A stretch of DNA of 64,000 nucleotides. It comes from Echinococcus granulosus (taxonomy: Eukaryota > Platyhelminthes > Cestoda > Cyclophyllidea > Taeniidae). Within the stretch, counting starts at the first letter, position 1. The number at the start of each line of letters is the position of its first letter. Made by a program: the position numbers and the translations under genes. The stretch lies in the NCBI RefSeq assembly GCF_000524195.1, contig NW_020170386.1:1016105-1080104 (forward strand), read 5' to 3'. The notes under the pieces were generated by a model. That model worked only from the letters and a program-made list of their open reading frames with translations, was not told where the DNA came from and did no database searches. Shown piece after piece: positions 35,161 through 48,100 of this stretch.

Positions 35161-38100
35161 ATGGAGAGAAGTTTAATGGGTGAGCATAACATTCTCTCGT
35201 AATACTGACCTTGAACGGTAGATCTTATGAATGAGGAGTCACGACTAAAATCGGAGTTGTCAGCTTTGAACAGGAGGATAGAGGCTCTCGTGCATCAGCG
35301 CGAGGTACTACAGACGGAGTATGAGCAGGTGGTGTACCGGCTCTCCCTCGCTAGGTTAAACTCTACTAGGACTTCCGACTTATTTGCTGAATACTGTGAC
35401 CAGAGGATATTTCCTTGGACCTCTGAGCTTGAACGTATTCGACGCGAAATCTTCCGCATTCCCGAATTTCGTCCTCTTCAACTGCTTGCCATAAACGCCT
35501 ACCTAGACAACCGAGATGTGATCCTCGTCATGCCAACTGGTAAACCGCATACTATATATATTTAAGTAGCAATAATCGTTACCGCTTCGGACTAAAGCTT
35601 TCTAGGCGCGGGCAAAAGTTTAGTCTACCAGTTGCCGTCCTTCTTGGGAATTCCTGAGTACATGGGTAAGTTTACGCTGGTAATCAGTCCGCTCGTTTCC
35701 CTGATGACCGACCAGGCAATTGGCTTGCGGAGACTGGGCATTCCTGAGGGTTCCGTGGCCATCCTCGATGCTTTGTCATCTCCAATAGAGCAGCAGAAAG
35801 TACTGCACGTCATCGGTGGAGAGGAAAAGGACAAGGTGGCTCAAAAGGCTTAATATTTACTAGTTTGTATTATCAATGTAGGTGTTTGTAAATATTCATA
35901 ATCCGTCCTGACCAATTTTTTTTTACATTTTCTCACAATTCACTTTGACTTTCCGATTTGTCAAAACAGCTTTAAAATGATTTCCGTAAGACCTTTTTAC
36001 CGGTTTCCGTGATTACTTTATTATCAAGCCAGAGTGCTATCCGAAACGGGAACTTCAGTCAAAAAGTATAGTGCTGTATGAGATGAGCTCAGAACTTTCG
36101 GATCATACTTGATGTACACGCTATATTCAATTTGACTTAAAGTTTATATTCACAGTATAACCCTACTATGTTATGATAAGGCGGTGGTGCTGATATTTTG
36201 GTAAGCCAAAAGGGGTTTGTAATAAACAATATCACGGTGATCGCTGGTAATGGTAAACACTAACGAAGTTCATACCTCTTATGCGTGAAGCTTGTATGAA
36301 ATACCTTTTGAGAATGTGTTGTTTAGTTGAGTCGTTGCGGATGATTATGGCTGTCTTATTAAAGGAAGACTTACCGTGATTTTCAAAAGCCTCTTGTGAG
36401 CATATCTTTTATGCGGGTTGCCTTTGTGATTACGGCAGTATTTAAATTTTCAATAAACACCACAGCTTTAAGATGCAAGGACCAATCCTAGCGTAATCTT
36501 TGGCATCTTTTATTTGGTGATAACTTGTAGAGTTACTATGGCCTGTTAAAGCGCTGAGAAATCGCAGCTACACCTCGATTCGGAGGCACCACTGTCTACT
36601 ATTTGATTGACCTTCTAGTCCTCGGTAGGAAGCGGTCTGCGAGTTCTCTTTTTGACCCCGGAAAAATTGAGCAAGTCGAAACGCCTGATGTACCGACTGG
36701 AGAAGGCGTACACACGGGGTAGCCTGGCGCGGATTGCAGTTGACGAGGTCCACTGCGTGAGCCAATGGGGCCACGACTTCCGGCCCGACTATAAATTTCT
36801 CCACGTCCTCCGCTCCCAGTTTCCGCGCGTGCCTATCCTTGGTCTCACCGCCACTGCCTCTGCTGAGGTCATCCTTGACGTCCAGAAGATGCTCGGCCTC
36901 CAGCAACACCGCTGTCTCGTCCTTCGGTCCTCCTGCAATCGACCCAATTTACGTTACGAAGTAAGTCTCTCCATCGTCACCTTCTGTTTTCTCACTTTGG
37001 CTCGTGATTTATTTGCATTCATGTAGTTGCAGTATCCCAAGTTAGGTAACCCTAAAGACGGAACAGCGATTGCTAGAAATGTGAACCTTTCCACAGCCGG
37101 TCTGACTTCCCTCCCTCCTTTCTACGTTTGTTGATTGAAACTGTCTCAGTTTGTTCCTCTACTAAATTATTTTTAACCAACCGACCTCGCAAAGCACAGG
37201 TAGCACGATCGTCTGTCGTCAGGGGTGCAATGAGGTACATCGGACTGTCGCATATTACTCCTTGTGTAGCGAATATTTAACCTAAACCACTTACCATTTC
37301 AGAGCACATGGCTTGCCAAATCACACCTTTTTGCTGATGTTTGATTACTCTGGCCTTGAGGTCATTCCGTGCCAAAGCTATGTAGCCTTTGTCCAGTCAA
37401 GGCGTTTGCACCGTTTGTTATTTTATATGCGAACCTTAAGAAAGACTATTAGCCATGTTTTTACTGAGACAGTTGCGAAATTAAACAATTCCACGTTTTG
37501 TAAGTTAACTTTGCTCTAAATTTGACGCACTTTCTAATTTTGTGTATGAAGTAGTCCTTTTAAACCCATTTAACCGTTAGGTAAATATTCCAAAATATTG
37601 TTTTTACTTAAATCATAATTCCTCTCATGGTTTCACGTCATAAAGTTTACCATGTTTTAATTTTGAAGTAAAGAATGATGCTTTCCAGAACATTATTTTG
37701 GGATTTTGATATTACTAGTCTTGCCCTATTGCCTTCTTAACCCTTGATATTCGCTTGAGCCTGGAATTCCCTCAGGCATCCCCTGCAGTTTGTTTATTTC
37801 ATTTGTTTGATCTGGTTCTAACCTCATTTAGAGGTAGATCATTACTGATTCGGCCATCAACCCCATATGCTGATGCATTTTGCCACCTCTGGCCTGTTGC
37901 GAGTTCATAAATGGTGCCTACACTTTGTTCCAGGCTTGGACACCGCTCAGTTCATGTACACGTCCAATCTAATCCTGTCAGACTATCAGTGAATAGCCCT
38001 TTTAGCAGCCCCGATCAGAAATTTCCTTATTGACGTTAGTTGTATGCTCTAGGTGCAGTTTCAATCTGGTCCTGTTACCTCTTCCTATGGTACTATCTGC

Positions 38101-41100
38101 GAACTACTAAATTCTGAATTTTCGGGACTTTCAGGTATGTGTTTTTATAACGCCTACTCAAATCTCACTATTCATTTTACCTGTTTTTCCACACGGCTCC
38201 CACGCTAAGGTGCTGTCAATGTTTCAGCTTTTTTTCTCTCCTAACGTGCTGTGTAGGTATTATATACTGTCTGTCCCAGAAGGACACGGAAAGTCTCTCG
38301 ACCTTTCTCAACAAGGAGGGCATCACTGCCGCATTTTACCACGCTAATGTTGACCCATCTCAACGCGAGCGCGACCACGTGGCCTGGCTAGATGGAGAAA
38401 TTCAGGTCGGTTTATTTCTTTAATCATCCCACATTCTTTTTTTTTCGGGATCATATCAATTGAACAATTAAATAGAGATATTGCCCACCATTTATTTTCT
38501 TAAAGATCCAAAACTGGCGTAAGCGATAGATTTGATATAATATTTTGAAGTCAGTTTGAATTAAAACTTTTGTAATATTTATATGCGCATTCGTTCTGTC
38601 TACTCCGAAGTATTAGACTACCATTTCTCAGTCTATTTATTAAAAAATATTACCGGAATCCATATCTTTGAATGAATTTCGTAATCAGCTTTATTAACAC
38701 AAATAAGAATCATTTCTCAACGTAAATTCGGTCTTAGCGGCTCCTTTTGACTTCCCTTACTAAAGTCGCAAGTCGTTGCATTCTTTTTAAAACAGGTAGT
38801 TATCCAAAAAAATTGTACAAAGGAAGCTTACTGCCTTATCCCCTACTTCATTGACATGCGAAGTTTGACCTACTTATCCCATTCATTTCCTATCATTAAG
38901 CTTACCCCCTTCTTCCCATTGCAGTGATATTTTATCACTTTTTCCCCATTCCTAAAACGCAATGTGCGGCAAATTCTACAGCAGCTTCGTGGAACGAGAA
39001 CGGTGTTTAATCTGTGGATTTCTTCATGTAAAATATGTTGCCTGCAACTCATTGGCCTCTATGTTCTTCTATGGAGGTGACTTATTTTGTGTGAAAAGGT
39101 TTTCGTTGCGCAATCGCGTGGCACTTTATCAATTGCTATATTCTTTTGAAAGTGTGTGATTATGTGGCTCAAAAGAGCAGCTTTTGATGGCTTTTGATCA
39201 CTCTTGTCTTTATAAAATTCTTCTGGAATGCCCCCATATTATCTACTCTTTTTAATTGTTTTCAGCCCAACTATCATGCAGATATGTGAAAGATCGTTGT
39301 GAGCTATTAAACACTTCCTTGCCAATGACTTTTAATTATTCTTTGAGCATTTGGTTATGCAGTCTTGTGGAAGTTAACCAAACTCCAATTAGAATTTGCT
39401 TTGAGTTGCGGTTACTTGCATTATAGGTGATGGTGGCGACAGTGGCCTTTGGAATGGGAATTAACAAGCCAGACGTACGTTTCGTGCTGCACTTGTCGCC
39501 GAGCAAGAGCGTGGAGAACTACTACCAGGAGTCGGGTCGTGCAGGACGCGACGGTGCACTTAGTCGAGTGGTACTACTGTGGCGCCTAGCAGATCTCTTT
39601 CGTCTAGGCACTATGGTCTTTGCCGAGCAGACGGGCCTGCGCAAACTTCTTCAGATGACTGCCTACGTCGTGGAGACACAGCGCTGCAGACGCCGCCTCA
39701 TCTGCGAGGCCCTTGGCGATACCGATTGGTGCGCCGACCACTGCGAACTCTCGCCCTGTGACATCTGTTCTAACTCCCCTCCCCCCACTTCCTCTACTGC
39801 CTGTAGGTCTTGTGCCTTCATTTTCAACAAGCTTTCACCAGCTTTATTTTTTTCTCTGTTCGGTGCTTTAAAGAAACTAGTACTAAACTACACACTGAAT
39901 AGGTTGCTATATTTTACTTATTTTGGAAACGTATGCTCCGAACTAACCTAAAAGCTCAATTCTTTAATTGTGCTTATTAGGGGCTACGAAACGTTCGCTT
40001 GCCTACTTAGTTACTAGCTGTTGTAGATGTTTGATAAATCACGATCATTGCTGCTAATGTGAGCGTAGGTTCTGATATGTGGTTTAACAAATTTCCAGAA
40101 TGACATATGTGGCAGTCTGATCATCAAAACCATCCGATGAGATGAAGCCTATGATCCAACCGGTTTCAGAATGCATCACATTAAAGCATTAAGTATTTGC
40201 GCACGTATCTGAAGGCCATCTTTCATAAACCAATGCCTAAGAGGAATGCTTGTTCTGCGTCATGGTCTACTCGATTTTGATAACTTGTAAGCTCCCACTG
40301 ACACCTGCCCTACACACTGCATAGGTTCCATGGACTTGAATCAGTACCTGACCCTCTCTGCTATCGTGCCTTAACCAGGTGTTTTGCATAATTGTAGAAG
40401 TGATGACAACAGTAACATCACCGCTCAGGAAAAATAATATGCATAGAAAGCACTCCCCAGGTGTTGTTTGGGCACAACTTGCGATTTAGTCGGCAAAGTG
40501 GAGGACATTAGAATGCATTGTATAGAAGCAATCATTGAAATGTCTCACATCGTTTTAGCGTTAGTGCTATTCCGTGATTTTGGCTACTAATTCCTATTGG
40601 TTGTATTCTAGAACCAAACATCCTATGAGAATGCTAATTACGTTATAATATTCTTCATTTTTGGCTAAGATTTATTAAAATAATCAAGAACTAGGGCTGT
40701 TGCTAAGTAGGCGGCAAGATGTACTCTTTTCCATACCTTGTCTGAAAGTTTCTTTTGTGGATCAAGGTGAAATTGATGCGACCGGCGTTATCAATCGGAT
40801 GCGGGAGATCCTCGAGGATAAGCGGCTTAAGTTGCAGCGCCTAACGGGTGCCAAGTTGGTGGACCTGCTGGTGAAGGACGCGGGTGTGGCTGACGCACTA
40901 GCTAAGGCACTGACGATCCGCCTGAGCCGTAGGCAGCAGACTTGTGTCTGTGAGTACCTGGTGGCTTGGTGCCTCTGCCACGGGGTAGTCACACTGGATT
41001 TCCACTTCACACCCTATTCGACCATCGCCTATGTCGTCCCCGCTGCTGCCTCCTCCCCACCGTCTGCAAAGATCCACCTCCCTGTTAACATTTGGACCCA

Positions 41101-41167
41101 TAAAGAGGCGCCGAGGCCGTGTCGAAAGCGCTCTGCTCCCGCCACCATTGGTCCTGACTCTGATTGA
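35161..41167 (+). CDS. RECQL: RECQ1-type ATP-dependent DNA helicase, complete
   Basis: Eight exons: 35161-35179, 35222-35539, 35606-35835, 36619-36960, 38053-38134, 38257-38405, 39427-39802 and 40749-41167 (or from 40767), all phase-consistent; about 640 residues against 649 in human RECQ1. The N-terminal coiled coil ([20 protein letters not shown]) and FPW motif are RECQ1-specific. Helicase motifs in order: FRPLQL (motif 0), TGAGKS (I), [10 protein letters not shown] (Ia), [18 protein letters not shown] (II and aromatic loop), GLTATAS (III), IIYCLSQKD (IV), [25 protein letters not shown] (V) and [10 protein letters not shown] (VI). Zn-binding cysteines follow (QRC, HC, PCDIC), then the winged-helix domain ending [10 protein letters not shown]. 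The basic tail [10 protein letters not shown] ends the protein. It unwinds forked and branched DNA 3'-5' in the nucleus for repair and fork restart. Acceptor TTTCAG at 35145 leaves a 15-bp 5' UTR segment. The last joint has two possible acceptors 18 bp apart. Confidence 0.94.
36961..38052 (+). other. 1.1 kb RECQ1 intron 4
   Basis: From GTAAGT at 36961 to CTCTAG before 38053. No nested gene recognised. Confidence 0.75.
38406..39426 (+). other. 1.0 kb RECQ1 intron 6
   Basis: From donor CAG/GTCGGT to acceptor TTATAG. Plain AT-rich sequence. Confidence 0.75.
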
Positions 41168-44100
41168 CTCTCCGCATACGCGTGTGTGATCGAAAGCCTT
41201 TTGCCACTCATTTCCTCTTCATTTGAGCGATAAAAGGTCTCTTCGAAATAACGCTTGTGGTATTTTACCACCAGTAATCCTGAGTGTGATAACACGCATT
41301 TGCTCTGGCGAATGCAAGTTGGTCGTTAGTCTGACCTAGTAGCTTTGTGGCTTTTGCGGTACTTCCAATGGATATTAAAGATGAGAATGATAGCGCAGTC
41401 GTCGTGTGGTATTTTTCGTTTGAACTGTTAGGTTGCATTTTATTCCTATGTGGTTTTGAATTTTTTGAACAGATAGGTGATCTTTGCTGTGAGTTATTGT
41501 ATTTGCCGTTCTGCCTTCTAATTCATGACAGCGTTGTTAGCTTACTTGCTTTTGATAATTTTAGGTATGGTCGTGTAAATTGTGTAAGCTTCAGCATGTA
41601 GTCTGATAGGCCCAAGTCGATTTTTAGGATTAAAACTGAAAGTTGGAGCGAGCATTTTTGACGCCATTCATTCTCTGAAATCGGGGCGTTGCCCTCTACT
41701 GCTAAAAGGTTTACTTTTGTAGCTTTGTTTATATGACTTGGGAAATGCGTTCAGGAAAGTTGACGATTCACTCTGCCCCATCCATTTTTACCACCACCGC
41801 TACTGTGGCCTGTGGAATGTCGTGTCTTTCAATTTAACAGGAATCCATGTTCAAAACCCATTCCAAGTGCTGGTATAGTCTCGTAAAATATTGTTCGGCC
41901 ATTAGGCTACTCTTAGCTTGCTGAATATCGAACACTTTGCCGATTTTCCAGTCTATAACCTTGGTGAGTTTTACAACTATGTCCTGAGGCCTTTGTAAGT
42001 TGAAAACCACGTCTGCTTGCAGCTCACAGAATTGTTAGCACTCGGAAATTATTCCCAAACAGGAATATAATTACTTCTAAAGCTCACCAGGTACCGGTGT
42101 CTTACTTCGAAGCTTTAAAACCATGTGCATAAATCCAAAGACACATGTTGCAGCCAAATGTCAAGGAAAATGCCAAAATTCTTGCGGATTATGCAAGCGA
42201 ATTGTAATCAGTGAATTCCTGGATAAGGAGTGGAAAGAAAGGGGTCAACTTTTATCATGCTTACAAACCCATCAAACGTTGTGTTGGATAGTATCCCTTG
42301 ACGCCGCTGCAATTCTGCAAAATGGTGGTCGTAGGTGAGGAGAATTAAGGAAAAAATCAAGCCCCGAATTGCTTCAAGTACTGACTCATTAAGTACATAA
42401 CTTCAAGACATACTAGCAGCGGTAAAGTTAACAATCCTTATCCAATTTGTGAGTATTTATATATTAAGAGTCATGATGAGCTATTCCTTTCGCAATAGGG
42501 CTAGATTTACTAAGAAACGGGAACTACCGGTCCTGGTTACCAAATTTATGCAAAACACTTGGTAAAGTTCACTCATCCTGAATTCCATACAAATTCTGCA
42601 CATTCAGTTAGAGGCCAGCTTATACTTTACAATCGATATGTTGCCTTAAGAAATCATCATTGAAAAGGGGAATCCAGAGATACTAACATTTATGGAATGA
42701 AATAAATGTTAGTAGTATGCCACTCCACTTAACTTCAGTGTACCCTTTATTTATTCACTATTCTTTGTTGCTTTACGAATGGACAGTTTTTACAAAAAAT
42801 AGAGGTTGAAGATTTTGTAAAAGCTATTAAGATATGCGACCCGTTTAAAAATTTCGATTAGTTAGTTTACAGGGCAACTTCAGGCACACAAAACATTCGG
42901 AACTCCGAGGTAACAACTAAGTCGACCAAGGTTTTTTTTCAGGCAGGCTATTTCTTCTGTCAGTAAACAAATGGCAGTAAGCTTACAAGATACGTCTTTC
43001 ATCAGTGAACAAATGGGAGAAGTGGAGGGGATATGTTTCGTCCTTGAAGGCCGTTAGTGCAAATCGACGTTAAGAGACGCGGTCCACCTGCAGGTGAGAA
43101 CTGAGCCGAGCGGAATCAAGCTGCAACACTGCACAGTATTGCTGATCTATTCGAACAAGTGTGCAGGTGCGGATGAGTGACACTGTTCGGCAATTTTTTT
43201 CCATTGGCTCCTTGGAGCAAAATTCAATTGGATGAGATGTTCACCACGGGCACACCTGTGCCCTCGTTAAAACCTTTTCGTGGGCGCCTAATCACCATGA
43301 CCGTCAAAATCGATGTAAACTCGACCATTTTTATGACACTGATTGAAATATCAACGGCTACAGTGGATAGAACAGTATAATCTATGTAAATGATCGGTCT
43401 CCTGGGTTTGGTACTGATGCAGTTTATTGAGGTGCGCATTCTTTGAGAAGTAAAGCTTCATTTCAATTAGCCTTGACTGTGTTTAAAGATTTATTCCAGT
43501 ATATAAATAGGCCAGAAAATTTAGCGTACATTTTCTCAGTTTTTACAACCAAACAGTTAGCTGCTGGAACCTTTTGCGTGTAATAATTGTACAATCACGG
43601 GCTTAATGACACCAACACATGGTAGGAAGCCGTATTTAATTAAAAAAGTGAGTGAATTCCGTGGGAATCTTATGATGGGTTAGGCTTACATTGGAAACCA
43701 AGTCAAAAGGTTTTGAGACGTCTCATTTGTACCAGTTTTCCCTAAGATTAATTATATTTTAGAAAAATGAATCCACTCATTATGCACCACTACAACTGTT
43801 TGACCTCAGTTCATGAGTAAGCTGATAGACGTTGTCAACCAGTTGCTATTCTCGTTGGGGCATTGACCCGGATCCATTTAAACGGTGCCTGGGATAGGAA
43901 GACTACGAGTTATGCTTAGCATCTTTGATGAGTAGGTAGAGTAGAGCCGCATTCTGTATGAAGCATTAAAAGAGTAGCACAAGCATATTTTTACATTTCT
44001 TTAGAGAATCAATGAATAAACCCTAAGTTTACTCATTAGAATAATTCATTAGGCAATTCACACTTTAAAACTATGCTAGTGGGTAACTTGCGTGTCTCAG

Positions 44101-45050
44101 AAGGCATTGTAGCGCGTGTTAAAGGTCGTTAAACTAGCGAAGGTGAGTCATCATTGGCTCAGAAATGTATGGGCTCATGATTTGGCCTTCACAAATAGCT
44201 AACGAGGCAACTAAACCGTATTGTAGTATGTATTTTGCTTGAATATACCTTTTAGGTGAGAAGTGTTTAGGAAACACGAAAATCTTGTAGTGAGAGTCGT
44301 CAAAATTCCCCCAGGTAGGCAAGAGTTCGAAACGCACATACGCCCGACATGGATCCCCCTCCCACAGCTTTAGCGCTTATCAACAGACATTCCTTTATCA
44401 AGTCAGTCCGTTCTTTCAAAGGGTTTGAAGGCCAAAAAGGAAGTGACGAAAGATGGCCCGCTACGGTATCATTCACTTAATCATTTTGACGCACATGTTC
44501 GAAGTTAAACTAGAAATAATGATATGAATTTGAGTAATGTTAAAGCATGAATGATGATTAGCTTTTAAGGTCGGATTCAGACGGGTTCCTTAAAATGTAA
44601 AAAATTCAATTTTAAAGCCATTCGAAGTTCGTTTATGCAAAAATTCTTACATTGCAAAAACCAGTCCAAGTGTTAGAACAGTTTAAATTGATTGTTTTTT
44701 CGGAATATCAAGCTTACATTAAAGTCAAATATGAAGTTAGCCACTGTCAGGAAGGTCTTAATCACTATCTTAAGGAATTTAATTGCTTAAATATGGTAGT
44801 AATTTTTGAAAATGATAGCACTGAGGTAAAATACTTAGGCAAAGTGAGAAAAAGTATGGGAAGCTAGTGAAAGAACTGGACAGATCAACAACATCTGCAA
44901 AACTGCGTAAATCGATAGCTTGCACTATCAGAATTCAATTTAGGCGTTTAAAGGTGGGTATATCCCCAGGAAAGTTGACGTTAGAAGATGCTAACCTTGA
45001 CTTGTGGGCGGCGTTTCCAGACATGGACGCCGCGAAGCCCTACCAAAATT
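41168..45050. other. 3.9 kb intergenic stretch between RECQ1 and filamin
   Basis: An ATTAAA near 41373 could be the RECQ1 polyadenylation signal. A GC-richer block at about 43020-43380 has open frames on both strands but no splice or family support. Nothing else recognised. Confidence 0.5.
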
Positions 45051-45052
45051 GA

Positions 45053-45148
45053 CCAATTGGAATTTCAGTTCCAGCAACTTTGTGGGCGTCGATCGAATGC
45101 TCCACCCTCCAATAGGGTGGATGGTGCTTCCTGTCCGACGTCGATTGG
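45053..45148 (+). promoter_or_regulatory. Candidate filamin promoter with clustered CCAAT boxes
   Basis: CCAATTGG (45053-45060, a CCAAT on each strand), CCAAT at 45109-45113 and reverse CCAAT at 45144-45148 lie 30-125 bp before the first ATG at 45178. The middle CCAAT is the loop of a perfect 7-bp inverted repeat: CCACCCT (45102-45108) and AGGGTGG (45114-45120). The block is richer in G and C than its flanks and holds a GGGCGG-like run near 45006. Position and motif support a promoter; no direct proof. Confidence 0.5.
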
Positions 45149-45177
45149 CTCTCTCACAGCTTGCTAATTGCCGTTTT

Positions 45178-48100
45178 ATGGGATTTCAACCAGTTTGTGA
45201 AAGGTAAGCATCGCTCGCCGACCTTTCTGCAACGGAAGATTCCTCAAATCACTAACTACGCCTTGCTGCATATAAGTTTACCAAAATGGATGGCCTGTAA
45301 GTTGAATACTTGATCTTGGATGTTAATTAATCAGCCAGTCGTATCATTCAAGTAAATGACAACTAGAAGGAAATCTGAAGGAGATAAACATGTTATAAAC
45401 CGCTTCGACACATAATTTTTTGTTGGAAATATTAAAACGGAATAAATAACATACCTTTTATGGAGTCCGCCTTCAGTATGAATTTAGCTTCCGTGTACTT
45501 TAAAGGTTAGTGCATTTCTCATTTATGCAAAACAATTAAACCAATGCTGAAATCGCAATGCAGAACATAGATCGATCTTCGTGCAGTGTGAGTTTCTGCT
45601 AAAAATTGAAGTTAGGTTGAGAGACATGCATCGTAATCTAAATTTTTTTTCCGAGAAAAAGGAAGTTCATAGCACAGGAACACTTTAAGCATGTTGGAAG
45701 CCGACTTGTGCTAAACCGACACATTCATTAGTCTTGCAAATGCCGGCCAATACTTCGCAAGCAACCCATTTACCTAAGAAAGACTGGTTCATTTAGGTCA
45801 AGTAAATGATGGCAATAAATTTTAAAATAAGCAGTTCTTAAAAGTCGCCCGTTGGGTCATAGTACATTATGAATTCGATAGCTGTGCAAATCAATACCCA
45901 GACGATAAATAAGCGAAGATTTCTTCCGAAATGTCGTAAAACGGTGTGGTTTGGCGCGTGCAAACGAAGGGATTAATTGATACTTAATTGCCTAGTTCCC
46001 TGAATAAAGATCCTACTAAAAATTAACCTAGCCTCACCATAACACTATGGAAAGTTAGAAAACGACACATATCTAGGGTCAATTAATTACAGTAAAAAAC
46101 TACTTTAGAAATTGCAAAAAAGACCTTCAGTTGCAGGACGGCGGATAACTGAACGGAATCTTGTTCACTAAAAGGCACTTTTATTATCCATTCTTAAAAA
46201 TAACTTTGCACAAGTAGGACAAACAATTATACGCAAATACTTAAAAAATATCAATAGTCTCTGATGGGTTGTAATTTGTCCTAGACATTTTGTTTTTACG
46301 GTTTCTGATATTGAGTTATAGAACTCAAACCTAACATTAACCTTGTCGTACCCAATTAGAATCGCAGAAATTAACCAGCGCGGAAAAGAGTACGAAGAGG
46401 GGTATGTTGGCTCAGATGAAGAAGAAGAGATGCCGCAGGCGGAGCGCGACCTCGCGGAGGATGCTCAGTGGAAAATCTTTCAAAAGAACACATTTACACG
46501 TTGGGCTAATGAACACCTAAAGCAAGCCAAAACATCGGTTGATGATATACAAACGGACTTTTCTGATGGTATTAAGCTTATACGTTTGGTCGAAGTATTA
46601 TCTGGGAAAAAATTTGCTCATGTGAATAAAAGGCCCACTTTTCGGACGCAAAAGTTGGAGAATGTGACTATGGTTCTTAAATTTCTAGAAGAAGACGAGG
46701 GCTTGAAGTTGGTCAATATTGGTAACTACCATATCCTTTGTTTTAAGACTGTGCATAATAGATAGTACTGATATCGTCGATTCTCGACTGAAACTTATTC
46801 TTGGACTCATATGGACACTTATCTTGCATTACTCAATTTCCATGCCAATGTGGGAAGGTGAAGAAGAATTGCCTCAGGTAGTATTTTACTTAATTACATG
46901 CTTTTTCACGAAATTCCTTTTACCTATTATTTCCTTTAATTAAGCTTTCAGAGGAAGAAGTAAGCTGACGCACTCAATAAAACACCACTGATTATGTTTG
47001 GCACATTCTTCTCACCTCTCCTATAGCTGAACTAACCGTCCTTTATTTGCAGGATCCGAAAGGCAAAGGCCCTACTCCCAAGCAACGTATTCTTGCTTGG
47101 GCCAACTCGAAAATGCCCGATCGTCCTGTTAAAAATCTGACAACCGACTGGAACAGTGGTGTGGCAATTGGAGCTCTTGTCGATGCATGTGCTCCTGGTC
47201 TGTGTCCAGATTGGGATACTTGGAGTCCAAGAAACCCACTGCAAAACGCGACTGAAGCCATGGTTGCCGCACAGGAGTGGCTTGATGTGCCTCTACTCAT
47301 CCGTCCAGAAGAAATGATTGATCCCAAAGTGGATGAAAAGGCAATGATGACCTACCTTAGCCAATTCCCAAATGCAAAATTAAAGGAAGGCGCCCCACTT
47401 CGTCCCAAAATCAATCCTGCTCGCGTTCGAGCATGCGGTCCAGGCAAGTACTCAGATTCATTACCACTTCACCTGTTACTGACAACTTTTTTTACCTTTT
47501 CTTATTGCTTATGAACAAAGAACCAAAACATTCTCAATATTATTCCATATAATTTTGATGGTAACTTTAAGGTGGCCAAAGTTTTGCGTCCAAACAAAAC
47601 CTCATACATTTGTACTTTTAATCTATTGTAATTTATTTGTTGACTCTTATCACTCATAGAATTTCCTTGTTTCTCAGTGAAAGAATACAGTGTAATTTCA
47701 ACTTGCAGTGAGTATTTTTAAGTTTAAGTGAAATCCATTTATGCATCCATTTTGTTGTTAATCGTGGTTATAAAATAAATTGGATTCTATTGAAAATGTC
47801 AGATTACTGAGTCAAGTTATAATGACTGTTGTGTTTATACAGAGTAATATGATTTACTGAATAAAAGTGGAAAACTAAGCTTTCTGCACCTTCGATCTAC
47901 TATCCAGTCGGGTAGTTGTGTAAATATTTAATAGAAAGCATACTCTATTTTCTTCTTGCTATAAAAATAGTGTATTGAAGTGCCTGTTTATGCCACTTGC
48001 CTCGATATCAAGGTCTTGAGGAGACTGGGAATACCGTCAATTCTATCGCTCGTTTTACGGTGGATACCTTTGCTGCCGGTCGTGCTGACCTCGAAGTCAT

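Noticed and set aside
43177..43439. Opposed frames in a GC-richer block
   Set aside because: Neither frame has family similarity or splice support.
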